Below are positions 1 through 9,130 of a stretch of 64,000 nt of DNA, piece by piece. The notes under the pieces are model-generated. The model made no database searches, was not told where the DNA came from, and worked only from the letters and a program-made list of their open reading frames with translations. The position numbers and the translations under genes are program-made. The stretch comes from an uncultured Cellvibrio sp. (lineage in GTDB: Bacteria; Pseudomonadota; Gammaproteobacteria; Pseudomonadales; Cellvibrionaceae): contig CAMLML010000006.1 in the NCBI GenBank assembly GCA_946481095.1, positions 19,235-83,234 on the forward strand, read 5' to 3'. Position 1 is the stretch's first letter; each line of letters starts with the position of its first letter.

Positions 1-354
1 ATTAATGCTTACAAAGATGTTCCTTTATATTATTCATCTGATGAAATTCAATTTCTATCTAATATTGACTCACACTTTCCCACCAACCTGCAAAATTATT
101 CCAGCCAGAACCAAGCTTGTCGCACAGGTGATGAAGTTGTATCAATAGAGGGCGGTGGCGACTTATACCGCTGTCATTTCATCAAAGAAAAACGCGGCAA
201 TATTTTTAAAGATGATCTCGACAAGATGCTCTGGCGCAGCCCCTGCACCCGCAATATTTGCGATTGTCATATAGGTTACGTGCACATGAATGATTTGAAA
301 TTGTATGAGCTTTATGGCGATAGAGTAATGGAGAGGATCCCTCTCCATTTTTGA
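1..354 (+). CDS. Radical SAM protein, C-terminal part (STM4011-like)
   Basis: Partial gene entering from the left edge. Frame 1 is open for 117 codons to a TGA at 352-354, and no start codon is in the window. The C-terminal part has the cysteine pattern of an auxiliary iron-sulfur (SPASM-like) region: a cysteine before GDEVVSIEGGGDLYRC, then LGNI-like GNIFKDDL, then CTRNICDCHIGYVHMNDLKL. The CxCHIGYVHL-type ending is what I recall from STM4011-family radical SAM proteins, which sit in small clusters of unknown function. The radical SAM CxxxCxxC core would lie upstream, so the assignment rests only on the tail. The minus-strand reading here has no comparable family signature. Confidence 0.7.
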   Translation: MNAYKDVPLYYSSDEIQFLSNIDSHFPTNLQNYSSQNQACRTGDEVVSIEGGGDLYRCHFIKEKRGNIFKDDLDKMLWRSPCTRNICDCHIGYVHMNDLKLYELYGDRVMERIPLHF

Positions 355-369
355 CTGGTTTTTTACACT

Positions 370-576
370 CTAGCCAGATTGCACCTGTAAATTTTGTTCG
401 GCGCGTTTTGCTTCGATTTTTTTCCACACCAGCTCATGAAAATGAAAAGCAACTGTATTGATTGCAGGTTCAACCAATGCCAAAGCGCTACCTACTACAA
501 CACTACCCGTTAATGCGTAACCAACAGAAAAAGCAACAGTGAAATGTATGACAGCGAAGCTTGCAGTTTTGGCCAT
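370..576 (-). CDS. DUF2061 small inner-membrane protein
   Basis: A 68-residue protein with two hydrophobic stretches (about residues 5-25 and 27-45). It carries the family pattern HFTVAFSVGYALTGS, then EPAINTVAFHFHE, then VWKKI. This matches DUF2061, small predicted membrane proteins of unknown function. The ATG at 576 is preceded by a good ribosome site (AGAGG). It is tail-to-tail with the radical SAM gene, with only 15 bases between stops. The role is unknown. It could be in the regulon of the nearby ECF sigma factor, but no promoter evidence was found for that. Confidence 0.75.
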   Translation of the reverse strand: MAKTASFAVIHFTVAFSVGYALTGSVVVGSALALVEPAINTVAFHFHELVWKKIEAKRAEQNLQVQSG

Positions 577-681
577 GATTTTTACCTCTGACTGTTTTAA
601 TAAAATGTTTACCTGATCCCAGTCTAGTCAGAAGAATAAATTGTTAAAGTTAAACCTTTAAAAGAAGCCTATAGCTATTGC

Positions 682-1329
682 CTATGATAAAAATGGATTC
701 AAAATACGCATCCAACCTGTAAAGCGAATAGGCGCATTTAATACCGCAATACAAATACAATCTTCATTTTGTAATGCTGTCGGACTGTGTTTGTGGCTGG
801 CGTCACGGCTGATGAAATCACCGCGGTGATAAACACCCAGTTCATCAGAAAAACCACCGCGCAGAATCAGAGTGTACTCAGTACCCTTGTGAGTGTGTTT
901 CGGCACCTGGGCGCCTGCTGATATTTTTTGCAACACTACATCTGCATTTTTTTCACCCAGCAAACCACTCAAATCAAACTTGCTGATGGTTTTGGTTTGT
1001 TTTTTCCATGCAAGGTTATGCAGGTCAGCAGGCAGGTATTTGTCGAGTGGATTATTAAACCCGTTTGTCACTGACGAGCTACTCTCGGCCGCCACTCCTT
1101 TTCTTTCCGGCAATGAGGCAATAAATGCATCTATTACATCACGATTATCCGGGGTTGCAGGGGTTATGTTTTCAAACAAAACGCCACCCAGCAAATTGGT
1201 TTGGCGCACATAGGTTTGGCATTGATGACATGAAGCAAGATGCACAGAGACAATCAACGCTTCCGCAGACGATAAATTTCCGGCTGCATAATTCATCAAC
1301 ATTAATTCATCAGGATGATAGTGACTCAT
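682..1329 (-). CDS. ChrR-family zinc anti-sigma factor with cupin domain
   Basis: 215 residues. The N-terminal anti-sigma domain has the zinc motif HxxxCxxC (HLASCHQC, residues about 32-39) that holds the partner sigma factor. The C-terminal part is a cupin with VPKHTHKGTEYTLIL and the GVYHRGDF turn. This two-domain plan is that of ChrR, which in Rhodobacter releases RpoE in response to singlet oxygen. Its start overlaps the stop of the sigma gene by 4 bases (ATGA), so the two are translationally coupled. The response to singlet oxygen is inferred from the family, not shown here. Confidence 0.88.
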   Translation of the reverse strand: MSHYHPDELMLMNYAAGNLSSAEALIVSVHLASCHQCQTYVRQTNLLGGVLFENITPATPDNRDVIDAFIASLPERKGVAAESSSSVTNGFNNPLDKYLPADLHNLAWKKQTKTISKFDLSGLLGEKNADVVLQKISAGAQVPKHTHKGTEYTLILRGGFSDELGVYHRGDFISRDASHKHSPTALQNEDCICIAVLNAPIRFTGWMRILNPFLS

Positions 1330-1940
1330 AAATCTTTTGCCTCAAACATCATGCGCAATTTCTGCAGCGATAAACGAATTCTGCCTTTTACTGTGCCAAG
1401 GGGAATATTCAACTCTTCTGCAACTTCTTCGTGGGTTTTGCCTTCGTAATAGACTTTTCGCAAAGCAATCATTTGTTCTTCAGGCAAAGTATCCATCGAT
1501 TTTTTTACAAAGCTTTCCGTGGACATTTGTTGAATCGATAGTACCGTAGTGTCTTCAGTAGGAATCTGCCAGAGTTCCTCCGTTTCAATTACCACTTCAG
1601 CACTGGTGCGGTTCATTCGCCGCAACATATCAATACGCTGGTTTCGCGCTATGGTAAAAATCCAGGTGGAGATATTGGCTATATCTTCATTGTATTTATC
1701 TGCATTTCGCCACACGCTGGTCATGACTTCCTGTACCAATACATCCGCTTGCTGACCAAAACGCTGGTTGATCGCATAGGCTTTTATTCGTGGCGCAAAG
1801 TATTGATAAATTTCACGAAACGCCGCGCGATCATCATGCTCGGCAACCCGTTTTAATAATTCCGCCCAATTGCGGTTCGGCGTGGATGTTTCCGATCCAT
1901 GCATGGGTGCTACCTGACTTGTTGCCATATTGAGTCTCAT
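1326..1940 (-). CDS. ECF RNA polymerase sigma factor, RpoE/ECF11 type
   Basis: Sigma-70 family protein partnered with the ChrR-like anti-sigma factor. Region 2 is visible around TSVWRNADKYNEDIANISTW and region 4 around LPEEQMIALRKVYYEGKTHE followed by LNIPLGTVKGRIRLSLQKL, the helix-turn-helix that reads the -35 element. The frame stays open to a TTG at 1994. I prefer the ATG at 1940 (204 residues), with ATG 1928 as a second choice, because a sigma-E-like promoter at 1972-2001 would lie inside a gene starting at 1994. It probably activates itself and the divergent lipoprotein gene. Confidence 0.87.
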   Translation of the reverse strand: MRLNMATSQVAPMHGSETSTPNRNWAELLKRVAEHDDRAAFREIYQYFAPRIKAYAINQRFGQQADVLVQEVMTSVWRNADKYNEDIANISTWIFTIARNQRIDMLRRMNRTSAEVVIETEELWQIPTEDTTVLSIQQMSTESFVKKSMDTLPEEQMIALRKVYYEGKTHEEVAEELNIPLGTVKGRIRLSLQKLRMMFEAKDL

Positions 1941-1971
1941 TATGCGCTCTGTGGATTGTCTTGTAACGCCT

Positions 1972-2001
1972 CTGATACGTAAGCTTTTTGACAAGCGATC
2001 A
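1972..2001 (-). promoter_or_regulatory. Candidate ECF-sigma promoter for the sigma/anti-sigma operon
   Basis: Read on the minus strand: TGATCG, 18 bases, TATCAG. The spacing and the TGATC element equal those of the better match on the plus strand at 2069-2098. Autoregulation is the rule for RpoE/ChrR pairs. The -10 half is weak, so this is tentative. Confidence 0.4.
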
Positions 2002-2068
2002 ATTCATAAATTTTTTTTCTAAAAAACAGGATTTTCCTTGCATATATCACTATTCAATTCAAAAAAAT

Positions 2069-2098
2069 TGATCCTTCGACAAAAACTGCCCGTAAGCC
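2069..2098 (+). promoter_or_regulatory. Candidate ECF-sigma promoter for the DUF4397 lipoprotein
   Basis: TGATCC at 2069-2074, 18 bases, then TAAGCC at 2093-2098. As I recall it, the Rhodobacter sphaeroides RpoE consensus is TGATCC-N18-TAAGA, so this is close to perfect. It would give a leader of about 60 bases before the gene at 2166. Confidence 0.55.
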
Positions 2099-2165
2099 AA
2101 GCGCATGTTTGATTAAACCCCTGTGCTGTTAACAACGATAATCCAAACTCAAAGAGGATTGTGTT

Positions 2166-3737
2166 ATGAAACTTTTTCAATTTTTAATGGCTGGACTTTT
2201 AAGTTTTCTGCTAGCTGCCTGTGGCAGTGACTCGAAAGACAATACCTCCATCACGGCAAGTGCATCCGCAACCACAGTAAAAGCAACTCAAACACTGACA
2301 TTTACTGCAACAGTTACGGGCACATCCAATACATCTGTCAGCTGGAAGGTTGACCAGGCAAATGGCGGCACAATAACAGCGGATGGACTCTATACCGCAC
2401 CCAACACACCGGGAGCTTACTCTGTGACAGCAACCAGTGACGCCAACAAAAAGCGCACCGCCACTGTTTCTTTCACAGTAGTACCGCTGGATAAAACAAT
2501 GGTGCGTGTCTTCCACGCCTCACCGGACGCCCCCAAAGTGAATCTTTGGGTAAACGATGCAGTCGCCGTGTCCAATCTGGATTATCAAAACTCCACAGGG
2601 CAAATAGCTCTGGATGAAGGAACTTATAAAGTGGCGGTGGAAGGTGTGATCCCCGCTGGTAACGCAACTGTGATTGGTCCGGTTAATCTTTCACTGGCGG
2701 GCAACACGGATTACGACGTGATTGCTGTGAATAGTGTCGCTAACATTGAGCCATTAATTATCAGCGATACAGGAAATTTAACTGACAATAGCAAAGTTCG
2801 TGTACGCGTTGCACATCTCGCGGCGGCCGCACCTGCAGTAAAAGTATTTGTTACTGCGCCAGATGTCGATCTGATGGGTGTTACGCCATTGGGAACATTT
2901 TCATTTAAAGAAACGCTTGGGCCTGTCGAAATTGCTGCAGGAAATTACCAAATTCGTGTTGCTCTTGCCAACAATACAGTAGTGTTTGATTCAGGCAGTG
3001 TTGCACTTGCTGCAGGAAAAGATTTATTGATTGGAGCAGTACCCAATGTGCACACAGGCACATCGCCTATTAGTCTTGCGGTGTTGGATGGCGATGCAGT
3101 CGCGCTGGTTCACGACAAATCCGCCGGTGCAAAATTACGTGTTGTTCACGCATCGGCAAATGCACCTGCGGTCGATATATTAGCGAACAATAGCACCACA
3201 CCCGCCGTGAGTAATCTTGCATTTCCTGATGCAACCGATTATTTAAATTTGCCCGCCGCCACTTACAATTTTAAAGTCGTTCCCACTGGAACTTTGACAC
3301 CAGCAGTGATCAACGCCGATGTTCCATTAATCAACGGCAGTAGTTACAGCTTGCTGGCAGTCAATCAATTATCGGCCATCGAACCTTTACTGGTGACTGA
3401 CAATCTACGCAAAGTGGCAACTGAAGCCAGAATTCGTTTAATTCATGCATCAACTCTGGCAGCGAATGTCGATATTTACGTGGTTGCTGCAGGCGCTTCA
3501 ATTGCAAATGCAACGCCCAACTTTGCCAATGTTCCATTCAAAGCTGATACCGGTTATGTCTCACTGGCGGCGGGAAATTATGATGTCATCATCACGCCGA
3601 CCGGTACCAAAACTGAAGCGATCAAAGCAACATTGAGTTTAAGCAATGGAAAAATTTACATCGCGATTGCACGTGATGGCACCAATCTGACAACACCTTT
3701 GGGTGTGATTGGTTTGGATGAACTTGCCGCAAACTAA
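2166..3737 (+). CDS. Lipoprotein with four DUF4397 repeats
   Basis: 523 residues. The signal peptide ends in a lipobox (LLAACGSDS), so the protein is lipid-anchored. Residues about 28-105 form an Ig-like domain with the phrase ISADGLYTAP-like TITADGLYTAP. Four DUF4397 units follow, beginning at MVRVFHASPDAPKVNLWV, VRVRVAHLAAAAPAVKVFV, KLRVVHASANAPAVDILA and RIRLIHASTLAANVDIYV. DUF4397 domains are extracellular beta modules of unknown function. The AGAGGA ribosome site at 2152-2157 is good. A sigma-E-like promoter at 2069-2098 and the divergent sigma gene suggest it is a target of that stress sigma factor. A terminator follows. Confidence 0.85.
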   Translation: MKLFQFLMAGLLSFLLAACGSDSKDNTSITASASATTVKATQTLTFTATVTGTSNTSVSWKVDQANGGTITADGLYTAPNTPGAYSVTATSDANKKRTATVSFTVVPLDKTMVRVFHASPDAPKVNLWVNDAVAVSNLDYQNSTGQIALDEGTYKVAVEGVIPAGNATVIGPVNLSLAGNTDYDVIAVNSVANIEPLIISDTGNLTDNSKVRVRVAHLAAAAPAVKVFVTAPDVDLMGVTPLGTFSFKETLGPVEIAAGNYQIRVALANNTVVFDSGSVALAAGKDLLIGAVPNVHTGTSPISLAVLDGDAVALVHDKSAGAKLRVVHASANAPAVDILANNSTTPAVSNLAFPDATDYLNLPAATYNFKVVPTGTLTPAVINADVPLINGSSYSLLAVNQLSAIEPLLVTDNLRKVATEARIRLIHASTLAANVDIYVVAAGASIANATPNFANVPFKADTGYVSLAAGNYDVIITPTGTKTEAIKATLSLSNGKIYIAIARDGTNLTTPLGVIGLDELAAN

Positions 3738-3753
3738 AAATTTCCAGGGTCAC

Positions 3754-3783
3754 AAAAGGGAAGCTTGATGCTTCCCTTTTTTA
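3754..3783 (+). terminator. Rho-independent terminator after the DUF4397 gene
   Basis: AAAAGGGAAGC, loop TTGAT, GCTTCCCTTTTTT: a 9-10 bp stem followed by a T run, 16 bases past the stop codon. Confidence 0.85.
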
Positions 3784-3874
3784 TTGGCATGAGAAATTGC
3801 AAGTCACAAATCTGTAAAGAAGATTTATTAGTCTGTTATTCTGGTTCTGCAAATAATCTCACACAGGGTGACGC

Positions 3875-5206
3875 ATGAAGGTAACCGTTTTTGGTATAGG
3901 TTATGTTGGATTGGTGCAAGCAGCAGTATTGGCAGAGGTTGGGCATGATGTCATCTGTATTGATATAGATGAGCAAAAAGTTGAACTGTTAAAACAAGGG
4001 ATTGTTCCGATCTACGAACCTAACCTCGATGCATTGGTTAAACAAAATTTTGCAGCTAATCGTCTTAATTTTTCAACTGATGCAAAGATTGGTGTTGCAC
4101 ATGGCGACATTCAGTTTATTGCTGTAGGCACGCCCCCGGATGAAGATGGCTCGGCTGATTTGCAGTACGTATTATCGGTTGCAAAATCCATCGCACAACA
4201 CATGGATACAAACAAAATCGTTGTCAATAAATCTACTGTGCCTGTCGGCACTGGCGATAAAGTTAAACAGAGCATAGAAAAAATTCTGCAGGAAGCCAAC
4301 AAGTCACACCTCAAAGTGGATGTGATATCCAACCCGGAATTTCTTAAAGGTGGTTCTGCCGTTGCTGATTGCATGAAGCCTGATCGAATTATTATTGGCA
4401 CAAACGATAGTGATGCCGAAGAAATCATGCGCGAATTATATGCGCCATTTAATCGCAATCACGAAAAAATTATCGTGATGGATATGCGTAGTGCCGAACT
4501 CACCAAATATGCAGCCAATTGCATTCTGGCAACCAAAATCAGTTTTATGAATGAAATTGCCAATCTTGCAGAAATATTAGGCGCCGATATTGAGGCGGTG
4601 CGCCAGGGCATAGGGAGTGATCCGCGTATTGGTTATCACTTTATTTATCCGGGAATTGGTTATGGTGGCTCTTGTTTTCCAAAAGATGTTCAAGCTCTGA
4701 TTAAAACTGCCGAACAAATTCAATTCGATGCCAAATTATTAAAAGCGGTTGAAGCACGCAATAACGAGCAAAAGCTAACAATATTTAAAAAAATATCGCA
4801 GCATTTCAATAAGGATCTAAAAGGAAAAACGTTTGCCCTTTGGGGACTGAGTTTTAAACCCAACACCGACGATATGCGCGAAGCTCCTTCACGTGTATTA
4901 ATGGAACTCTTGTGGCAAGCAGGTGCAAAAATTCAAGCATTTGATCCGGAAGCCATGAATGAAACGCAAAGACTTTACTCCGACAGAGAGGATTTATTGC
5001 TCTGCGGCACCAAAGAGGCAGCATTAAAAGGTGCAGATGCATTGGTAATACTGACCGAATGGCAAGCCTTCAGAGCGCCGGATTTCGACTTGATCAAATC
5101 CAGACTAACCTATCCGGTTATTTTTGATGGCCGCAATTTGTATGACCCCAAACGAATGCAAAAGAAAGGATTAACTTATTATTCTGTTGGGAGAAAAGCG
5201 GCGTGA
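3875..5206 (+). CDS. ugd: UDP-glucose 6-dehydrogenase
   Basis: 443 residues, the usual length. It oxidises UDP-glucose twice with NAD to UDP-glucuronate, a precursor for exopolysaccharide or lipid decoration, in the cytoplasm. The N-terminal Rossmann motif is [20 protein letters not shown]. The middle helix domain contains [20 protein letters not shown], and the catalytic cysteine is in [14 protein letters not shown] (residue about 266). The C-terminal UDP-binding domain contains [18 protein letters not shown]. It stands alone between a lipoprotein gene and dsbA, so the polysaccharide it serves cannot be told from here. Confidence 0.95.
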   Translation: MKVTVFGIGYVGLVQAAVLAEVGHDVICIDIDEQKVELLKQGIVPIYEPNLDALVKQNFAANRLNFSTDAKIGVAHGDIQFIAVGTPPDEDGSADLQYVLSVAKSIAQHMDTNKIVVNKSTVPVGTGDKVKQSIEKILQEANKSHLKVDVISNPEFLKGGSAVADCMKPDRIIIGTNDSDAEEIMRELYAPFNRNHEKIIVMDMRSAELTKYAANCILATKISFMNEIANLAEILGADIEAVRQGIGSDPRIGYHFIYPGIGYGGSCFPKDVQALIKTAEQIQFDAKLLKAVEARNNEQKLTIFKKISQHFNKDLKGKTFALWGLSFKPNTDDMREAPSRVLMELLWQAGAKIQAFDPEAMNETQRLYSDREDLLLCGTKEAALKGADALVILTEWQAFRAPDFDLIKSRLTYPVIFDGRNLYDPKRMQKKGLTYYSVGRKAA

Positions 5207-5323
5207 TTAATCTGCTTCGGGATACTTGGTGTCATTTCGTTACTGAGGGCTTTGTGAAACTTCCCTGTAGCATATTCAATCAAAACAATATTTTTACACT
5301 CTTCAATTTGAGTATCCCGCCAA

Positions 5324-5956
5324 CTATTTTTTTGAACGTTCTGACCTGATTTTTTTAATTAAAAAATCGGCGATAGCGAGCATTTTTTGATGAGCGTCTT
5401 TGCTGGCGGGTGAGTCGATTCTGTACTTGCCGTCAACAATCAAGGCTGGAGTTCCTGAAATCTTATAGCTACGAATTTTCGAATCCGCTATTTTTATTCG
5501 GCTGGAAACAGCTAAAGAGTCATAAGTGGCAATCACTGTTTCTTTGGATACACCATAAGGTTCCATAAGCTCGGCCCAAGCTTTCGCTGTATCAAGCATA
5601 TTGCGTTTTTCCTGAAATTCCTTAAACACTGCCATCTGGATTTTCGGCTGTAATTTCAATGTAACTGCTGTATAAAATCCTCGTTGTAATGGCTCCATAA
5701 AAGGAGCCCATGCCGCATGCATCTGTACAAAAGCAACATCAGGAGATTGCTTCTTCACCCAGGATTCAAGCAGTGGCTCAAAATGAAGACAATGTGGGCA
5801 GTGATAGGAAAATACTTCCAACACTTCAATTTTAGACGGATCAAAAGGTCTAACCTGATTTTCCAGTACTACGTAGTCTTTGTCTTTCAAAAAGGTCTCG
5901 TCTGCAAAAGACAACAGCGAAAGAAATAACAACGAAAATCCAACAAAAAATCGCAT
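5324..5956 (-). CDS. dsbA: Periplasmic thiol:disulfide oxidoreductase DsbA
   Basis: 210 residues with a signal peptide (cleavage near SFADE). The thioredoxin active site is CPHC at residues 53-56 in FSYHCPHCLHFEPLLESW, and the cis-proline loop is SGTPALIVDGKYRI. DsbA puts disulfide bonds into exported proteins and is reoxidised by DsbB. That fits a genome rich in secreted cysteine-containing enzymes such as the CBM10 mannanase nearby. The gene is downstream of the ABC operon on the same strand but separated by 90 bases containing a hairpin, so it may be transcribed separately. Confidence 0.93.
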   Translation of the reverse strand: MRFFVGFSLLFLSLLSFADETFLKDKDYVVLENQVRPFDPSKIEVLEVFSYHCPHCLHFEPLLESWVKKQSPDVAFVQMHAAWAPFMEPLQRGFYTAVTLKLQPKIQMAVFKEFQEKRNMLDTAKAWAELMEPYGVSKETVIATYDSLAVSSRIKIADSKIRSYKISGTPALIVDGKYRIDSPASKDAHQKMLAIADFLIKKIRSERSKK

Positions 5957-5970
5957 TTTTTACTCCAGCC

Positions 5971-5997
5971 AATCCAATAAACGGGAACTATTGGATT
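5971..5997. repeat. Inverted repeat upstream of dsbA
   Basis: AATCCAATA and TATTGGATT, perfect 9-bp arms with a 9-base spacer, lying between the last ABC permease gene and dsbA. There is no T run, so it is not a classical terminator. It could be an operator or an RNA hairpin at the operon end. Confidence 0.4.
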
Positions 5998-6046
5998 CAA
6001 AATTAACCAATATGTTCAATCATCAGGATTATTTTGTTCAACACTA

Positions 6047-7237
6047 TTACACCTCACGCAAAGCCGTCGCTATCGGCAAATTGGCTGCGCGAATGGCGGG
6101 GAAAAATCCGCCGATGAAACCAATGATTACCGCAAACCAAATGCCTTGAATGATGAGTTCTTTGGTAACTGCAAAATCGAAAACGACCTGACTGAAGCTG
6201 GAAAAATTTAAAGTTGATACGGTATAACCATTAAAGAGTAAATACACCACTACTGCACCAATCAAACCGCCGACAAGCGACAACAAAATAGATTCCACTA
6301 AAGTTGAAATTGCAACAGGTAAAGATCCAAAACCAATTGCACGCAAGGTGGCAATTTCACGTGTGCGGGTTGAAACCGATGTATACATGGTGTTGATTGC
6401 GCCGAAAACTGCACCTATTGCCATCAGGATTGCCACTGGCCAGCCAATGGTTTTAATAAAAATAGTCAGCGGTTTTGACTGCTCCGCCAAATATTCCGAT
6501 TCCAGCTGTGCAGAAAAATTAAATGTAGGATTGGAAGCCAAGCCTTCTTTTAATTTTTGCAGTCCATCAGCACCATCCAGTTTTACCCGAACAGTTTGGA
6601 AAGAATTTCCACGGCGATACACTTCTTGCAAAACTTTGGCATCACACCACAATTCCGATTCAGCCAATCCACCTTCAGCTTCGAATGCGCCCACAACTGT
6701 CCACTCGGTTGAACCGAATTTAATTTTGTCGCCGACATTTAATTGTGCAAATTGACGCTGCACAGCACGACCAACAACCAATTCATTAGTGCCCGGAGTA
6801 AATTGTCGGCCTTCCACAATTTTTAAATTTTTTCTGATGCTGAAAGCAGTCGAAAGAACACCACGCAAAGGTACGTTAGCTGATGAATTGGTGCTGCGTT
6901 TGGTAACGTCTACCACTACATATAATTCCGGTGAACTGATGGGTTCTTCACCATTGCGAACAATACCGGGTAAGTGTGAAATTTCCTGAGCCTGTGCGTA
7001 ACCCAAACCACTCGCCATTTCCGAAGTTGCACCGGATCGCATAATAATCGCGATATCTTCAGCGCCGCCTTTTAACATGGTGCGCTGAAAACCTGTGGCC
7101 ATCGACAGTACGCCGATAAAAACACCCACCACACAAGCGACACCAAAAATAGCGACAGACGATGTACCCAAACGCTGTGGGATATTACGAATATTCATCC
7201 AGCTGATAATGGGGATTTGCAATAAACTGTGTGACAT
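6047..7237 (-). CDS. ABC transporter permease, MacB/FtsX type (second)
   Basis: 396 residues. One membrane segment near residues 25-48 is followed by a large periplasmic domain (about 50-270, MacB-PCD type) and three C-terminal membrane segments, one beginning near IGWPVAILMAIGAVFGAINT with the FtsX hallmark TRTREIATLRAIGF after it. The family uses ATP to drive extraction or export from the periplasmic side without moving substrate through the membrane channel. An AGGAG ribosome site sits 3 bases after the stop of the preceding permease gene. It is the last gene of a four-gene operon; the substrate is unknown. Confidence 0.88.
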   Translation of the reverse strand: MSHSLLQIPIISWMNIRNIPQRLGTSSVAIFGVACVVGVFIGVLSMATGFQRTMLKGGAEDIAIIMRSGATSEMASGLGYAQAQEISHLPGIVRNGEEPISSPELYVVVDVTKRSTNSSANVPLRGVLSTAFSIRKNLKIVEGRQFTPGTNELVVGRAVQRQFAQLNVGDKIKFGSTEWTVVGAFEAEGGLAESELWCDAKVLQEVYRRGNSFQTVRVKLDGADGLQKLKEGLASNPTFNFSAQLESEYLAEQSKPLTIFIKTIGWPVAILMAIGAVFGAINTMYTSVSTRTREIATLRAIGFGSLPVAISTLVESILLSLVGGLIGAVVVYLLFNGYTVSTLNFSSFSQVVFDFAVTKELIIQGIWFAVIIGFIGGFFPAIRAANLPIATALREV

Positions 7238-7240
7238 GAT

Positions 7241-8398
7241 TTATCTCCTGCGCAACGCCGCTACAATTTGTAAACGCAAACCTTGAATAGCAGGAATTGC
7301 ACCGGTAAAAATTCCAAAAATCACAATCAACAATAATCCCTGTAATAAAACCTGCGAACTCATCACCAAACCGGGCAAAGTTGCCGCGAGCGCTTCTGCA
7401 GCACCGGCAACAATAACCTGCGCAAATAATAAACCGATTACGCCACCCACAACCGACAAAAATACCGCTTCACCCAGCACCAACCACATCACATTGGTAT
7501 CAGAAAATCCCAGAGTTTTTAACACGGCCAATTCCGGAATGCGTTCGCGAAAACTTTGCGCCATGGTATTGCCGGCAACTAACAGCATAGTAAAAAATAC
7601 TGCCCCCAAAATTATCGATGTAATAAAACCTATATCGGCAAATTGTTTGGCAAACGATTTTGTAAAATCTTTTTCGCTACTGGTTTTGGTTTCAGCCGCC
7701 GAATTAGCAAAGAGAGCATCAACCTGTTTGGCCACCAGTTCAGATTGATTTTTATCTTTTACTTTCACAATCATCCAACCCAGCGTGCCCTTACCATAAA
7801 GCCGCGCCTCATCAAAATAGGAATAGTGCATCAACATGGTACTGGTATCAGCACCTTTGGTTTTGACATCATAAATTCCGCTGATTTCAAATTCCCAGGT
7901 AGTGCTGCCGCCTTGTTGTGGAAACATACCAATCAAAGGAACCCTGTCACCAATTTTCCATTTGTATTTATCCACCAGTGCTTTGCCTATCACCACACCA
8001 ATACGATTGGCTTTCCAGGCTTTCATTTGTTCTTCAGGCAGGCTCACCATATCTTCGTAAATCGAAAAATAATCATCTGCTTCAATTGCAAATTGCGGAA
8101 ACTGATTTTTTTGTTCCTGGTAATAACCGCCAAACCAATTGGCCTGGGTTGCGATGGCGACGCCATCCAGATTTTTTACTTTTGCGAGATAGTTGTAAGG
8201 TAAGGGTTGAATCAAGGTAATTTTATTAATGGTGACCAATCGATCCTCACCCGCAAGCTCGGCACCCTGATCAAATGCACTGCCTAAAGTACGCAGCAAC
8301 CCAAATAATAAAAACGCAACCACAATCGACAAGCATGTCAAAATCGTACGGACTTTTTTTCGTCCGAGATTTTTCATAATAAAGTAGAGGTAATACAT
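7241..8398 (-). CDS. ABC transporter permease, MacB/FtsX type (first)
   Basis: 385 residues with the same plan as its downstream neighbour: an N-terminal membrane segment (about 15-36), a periplasmic domain and three C-terminal segments. The FtsX hallmark is SFRERIPELAVLKTLGFSD. The two permeases probably form a heterodimer over the ATPase encoded just upstream, with a 2-base gap between genes. The ATG at 8398 was used; an in-frame ATG at 8377 is possible, but I see no better ribosome site for it. Confidence 0.87.
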   Translation of the reverse strand: MYYLYFIMKNLGRKKVRTILTCLSIVVAFLLFGLLRTLGSAFDQGAELAGEDRLVTINKITLIQPLPYNYLAKVKNLDGVAIATQANWFGGYYQEQKNQFPQFAIEADDYFSIYEDMVSLPEEQMKAWKANRIGVVIGKALVDKYKWKIGDRVPLIGMFPQQGGSTTWEFEISGIYDVKTKGADTSTMLMHYSYFDEARLYGKGTLGWMIVKVKDKNQSELVAKQVDALFANSAAETKTSSEKDFTKSFAKQFADIGFITSIILGAVFFTMLLVAGNTMAQSFRERIPELAVLKTLGFSDTNVMWLVLGEAVFLSVVGGVIGLLFAQVIVAGAAEALAATLPGLVMSSQVLLQGLLLIVIFGIFTGAIPAIQGLRLQIVAALRRR

Positions 8399-8400
8399 GA

Positions 8401-9099
8401 TTACACCAGCCTGCCTTTATCCATGTTTAAAATCGTTTTGGCATGATCAGCTGCACGCGGGTCATGCGTAACCATCACAATGGTTTTGCCTTGTTGCTGA
8501 TTCAGGGTTTGCAATAACGTTAAAATTTCATCTGCTGTTGTACGATCCAGATCACCGGTTGGCTCGTCGCACAATAAAATTTCCGGATCACTCACCAATG
8601 CGCGTGCAATCGCGACGCGCTGTTCCTGACCACCGGATAATTCATTCGGATAATGAGTTGCACGATCAGATAATCCCACCAGCGCCAATGCAGCAGCCAC
8701 ATGTTGTTTCCGCTGTGCGCTGTTGAGATTGGTTAAAAGCAAGGGTAATTCCACATTTTTTTCTGCCGTTAATACCGGCATTAAATTATAAAATTGAAAA
8801 ATAAATCCAACATGTTGAGCACGCCAACGCGTTAATTGTGCATTGGACATTTGATCCAGACGCGCCGAACCTATAGTCAATTCACCTGAACTGGGTTTGT
8901 CCAATCCGCCCAACAAATTTAACAGCGTCGTTTTGCCTGACCCGGATGGCCCCATCAATGCTAAAAAATCGCCGCGATTGATTGTCAGGTTCAAACCATT
9001 CAATACATTTACTTTTTCTTTTCCTTTCGGATAGTGTTTCGAAATAGCTTTCAACTCAACCAGGGTTGAACCTGCAACTGTAGATTCCGGGGCGTTCAT
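8401..9099 (-). CDS. ABC transporter ATP-binding protein, LolD/MacB class
   Basis: 232 residues, a single nucleotide-binding domain. Walker A is GPSGSGKTTLLNLLGG, the Q-loop is in FIFQFYNLMPVLTAEKNV, the signature is LSGGQEQRVAIARAL, Walker B is ILLCDEPTGDLD, and the switch histidine is in MVTHDP. The TGDLDRTTADEI ending is typical of the LolD/MacB/FtsE group. It powers the two FtsX-type permeases. A strong AGGAG site precedes the ATG. The 235-base gap to the adaptor gene upstream contains repeats, so coupling with the adaptor is likely but not certain. Confidence 0.92.
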   Translation of the reverse strand: MNAPESTVAGSTLVELKAISKHYPKGKEKVNVLNGLNLTINRGDFLALMGPSGSGKTTLLNLLGGLDKPSSGELTIGSARLDQMSNAQLTRWRAQHVGFIFQFYNLMPVLTAEKNVELPLLLTNLNSAQRKQHVAAALALVGLSDRATHYPNELSGGQEQRVAIARALVSDPEILLCDEPTGDLDRTTADEILTLLQTLNQQQGKTIVMVTHDPRAADHAKTILNMDKGRLV

Positions 9100-9130
9100 T
9101 TTTTTGCTCCTGTGGGGGTAATAATGTAAA

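Noticed and set aside
3785..3802. Sigma-54-like TTGGCATGAGAAATTGCAA upstream of ugd
   Set aside because: GG and GC are 11 bases apart, not the 10 that sigma-54 requires, and no activator sites are near.
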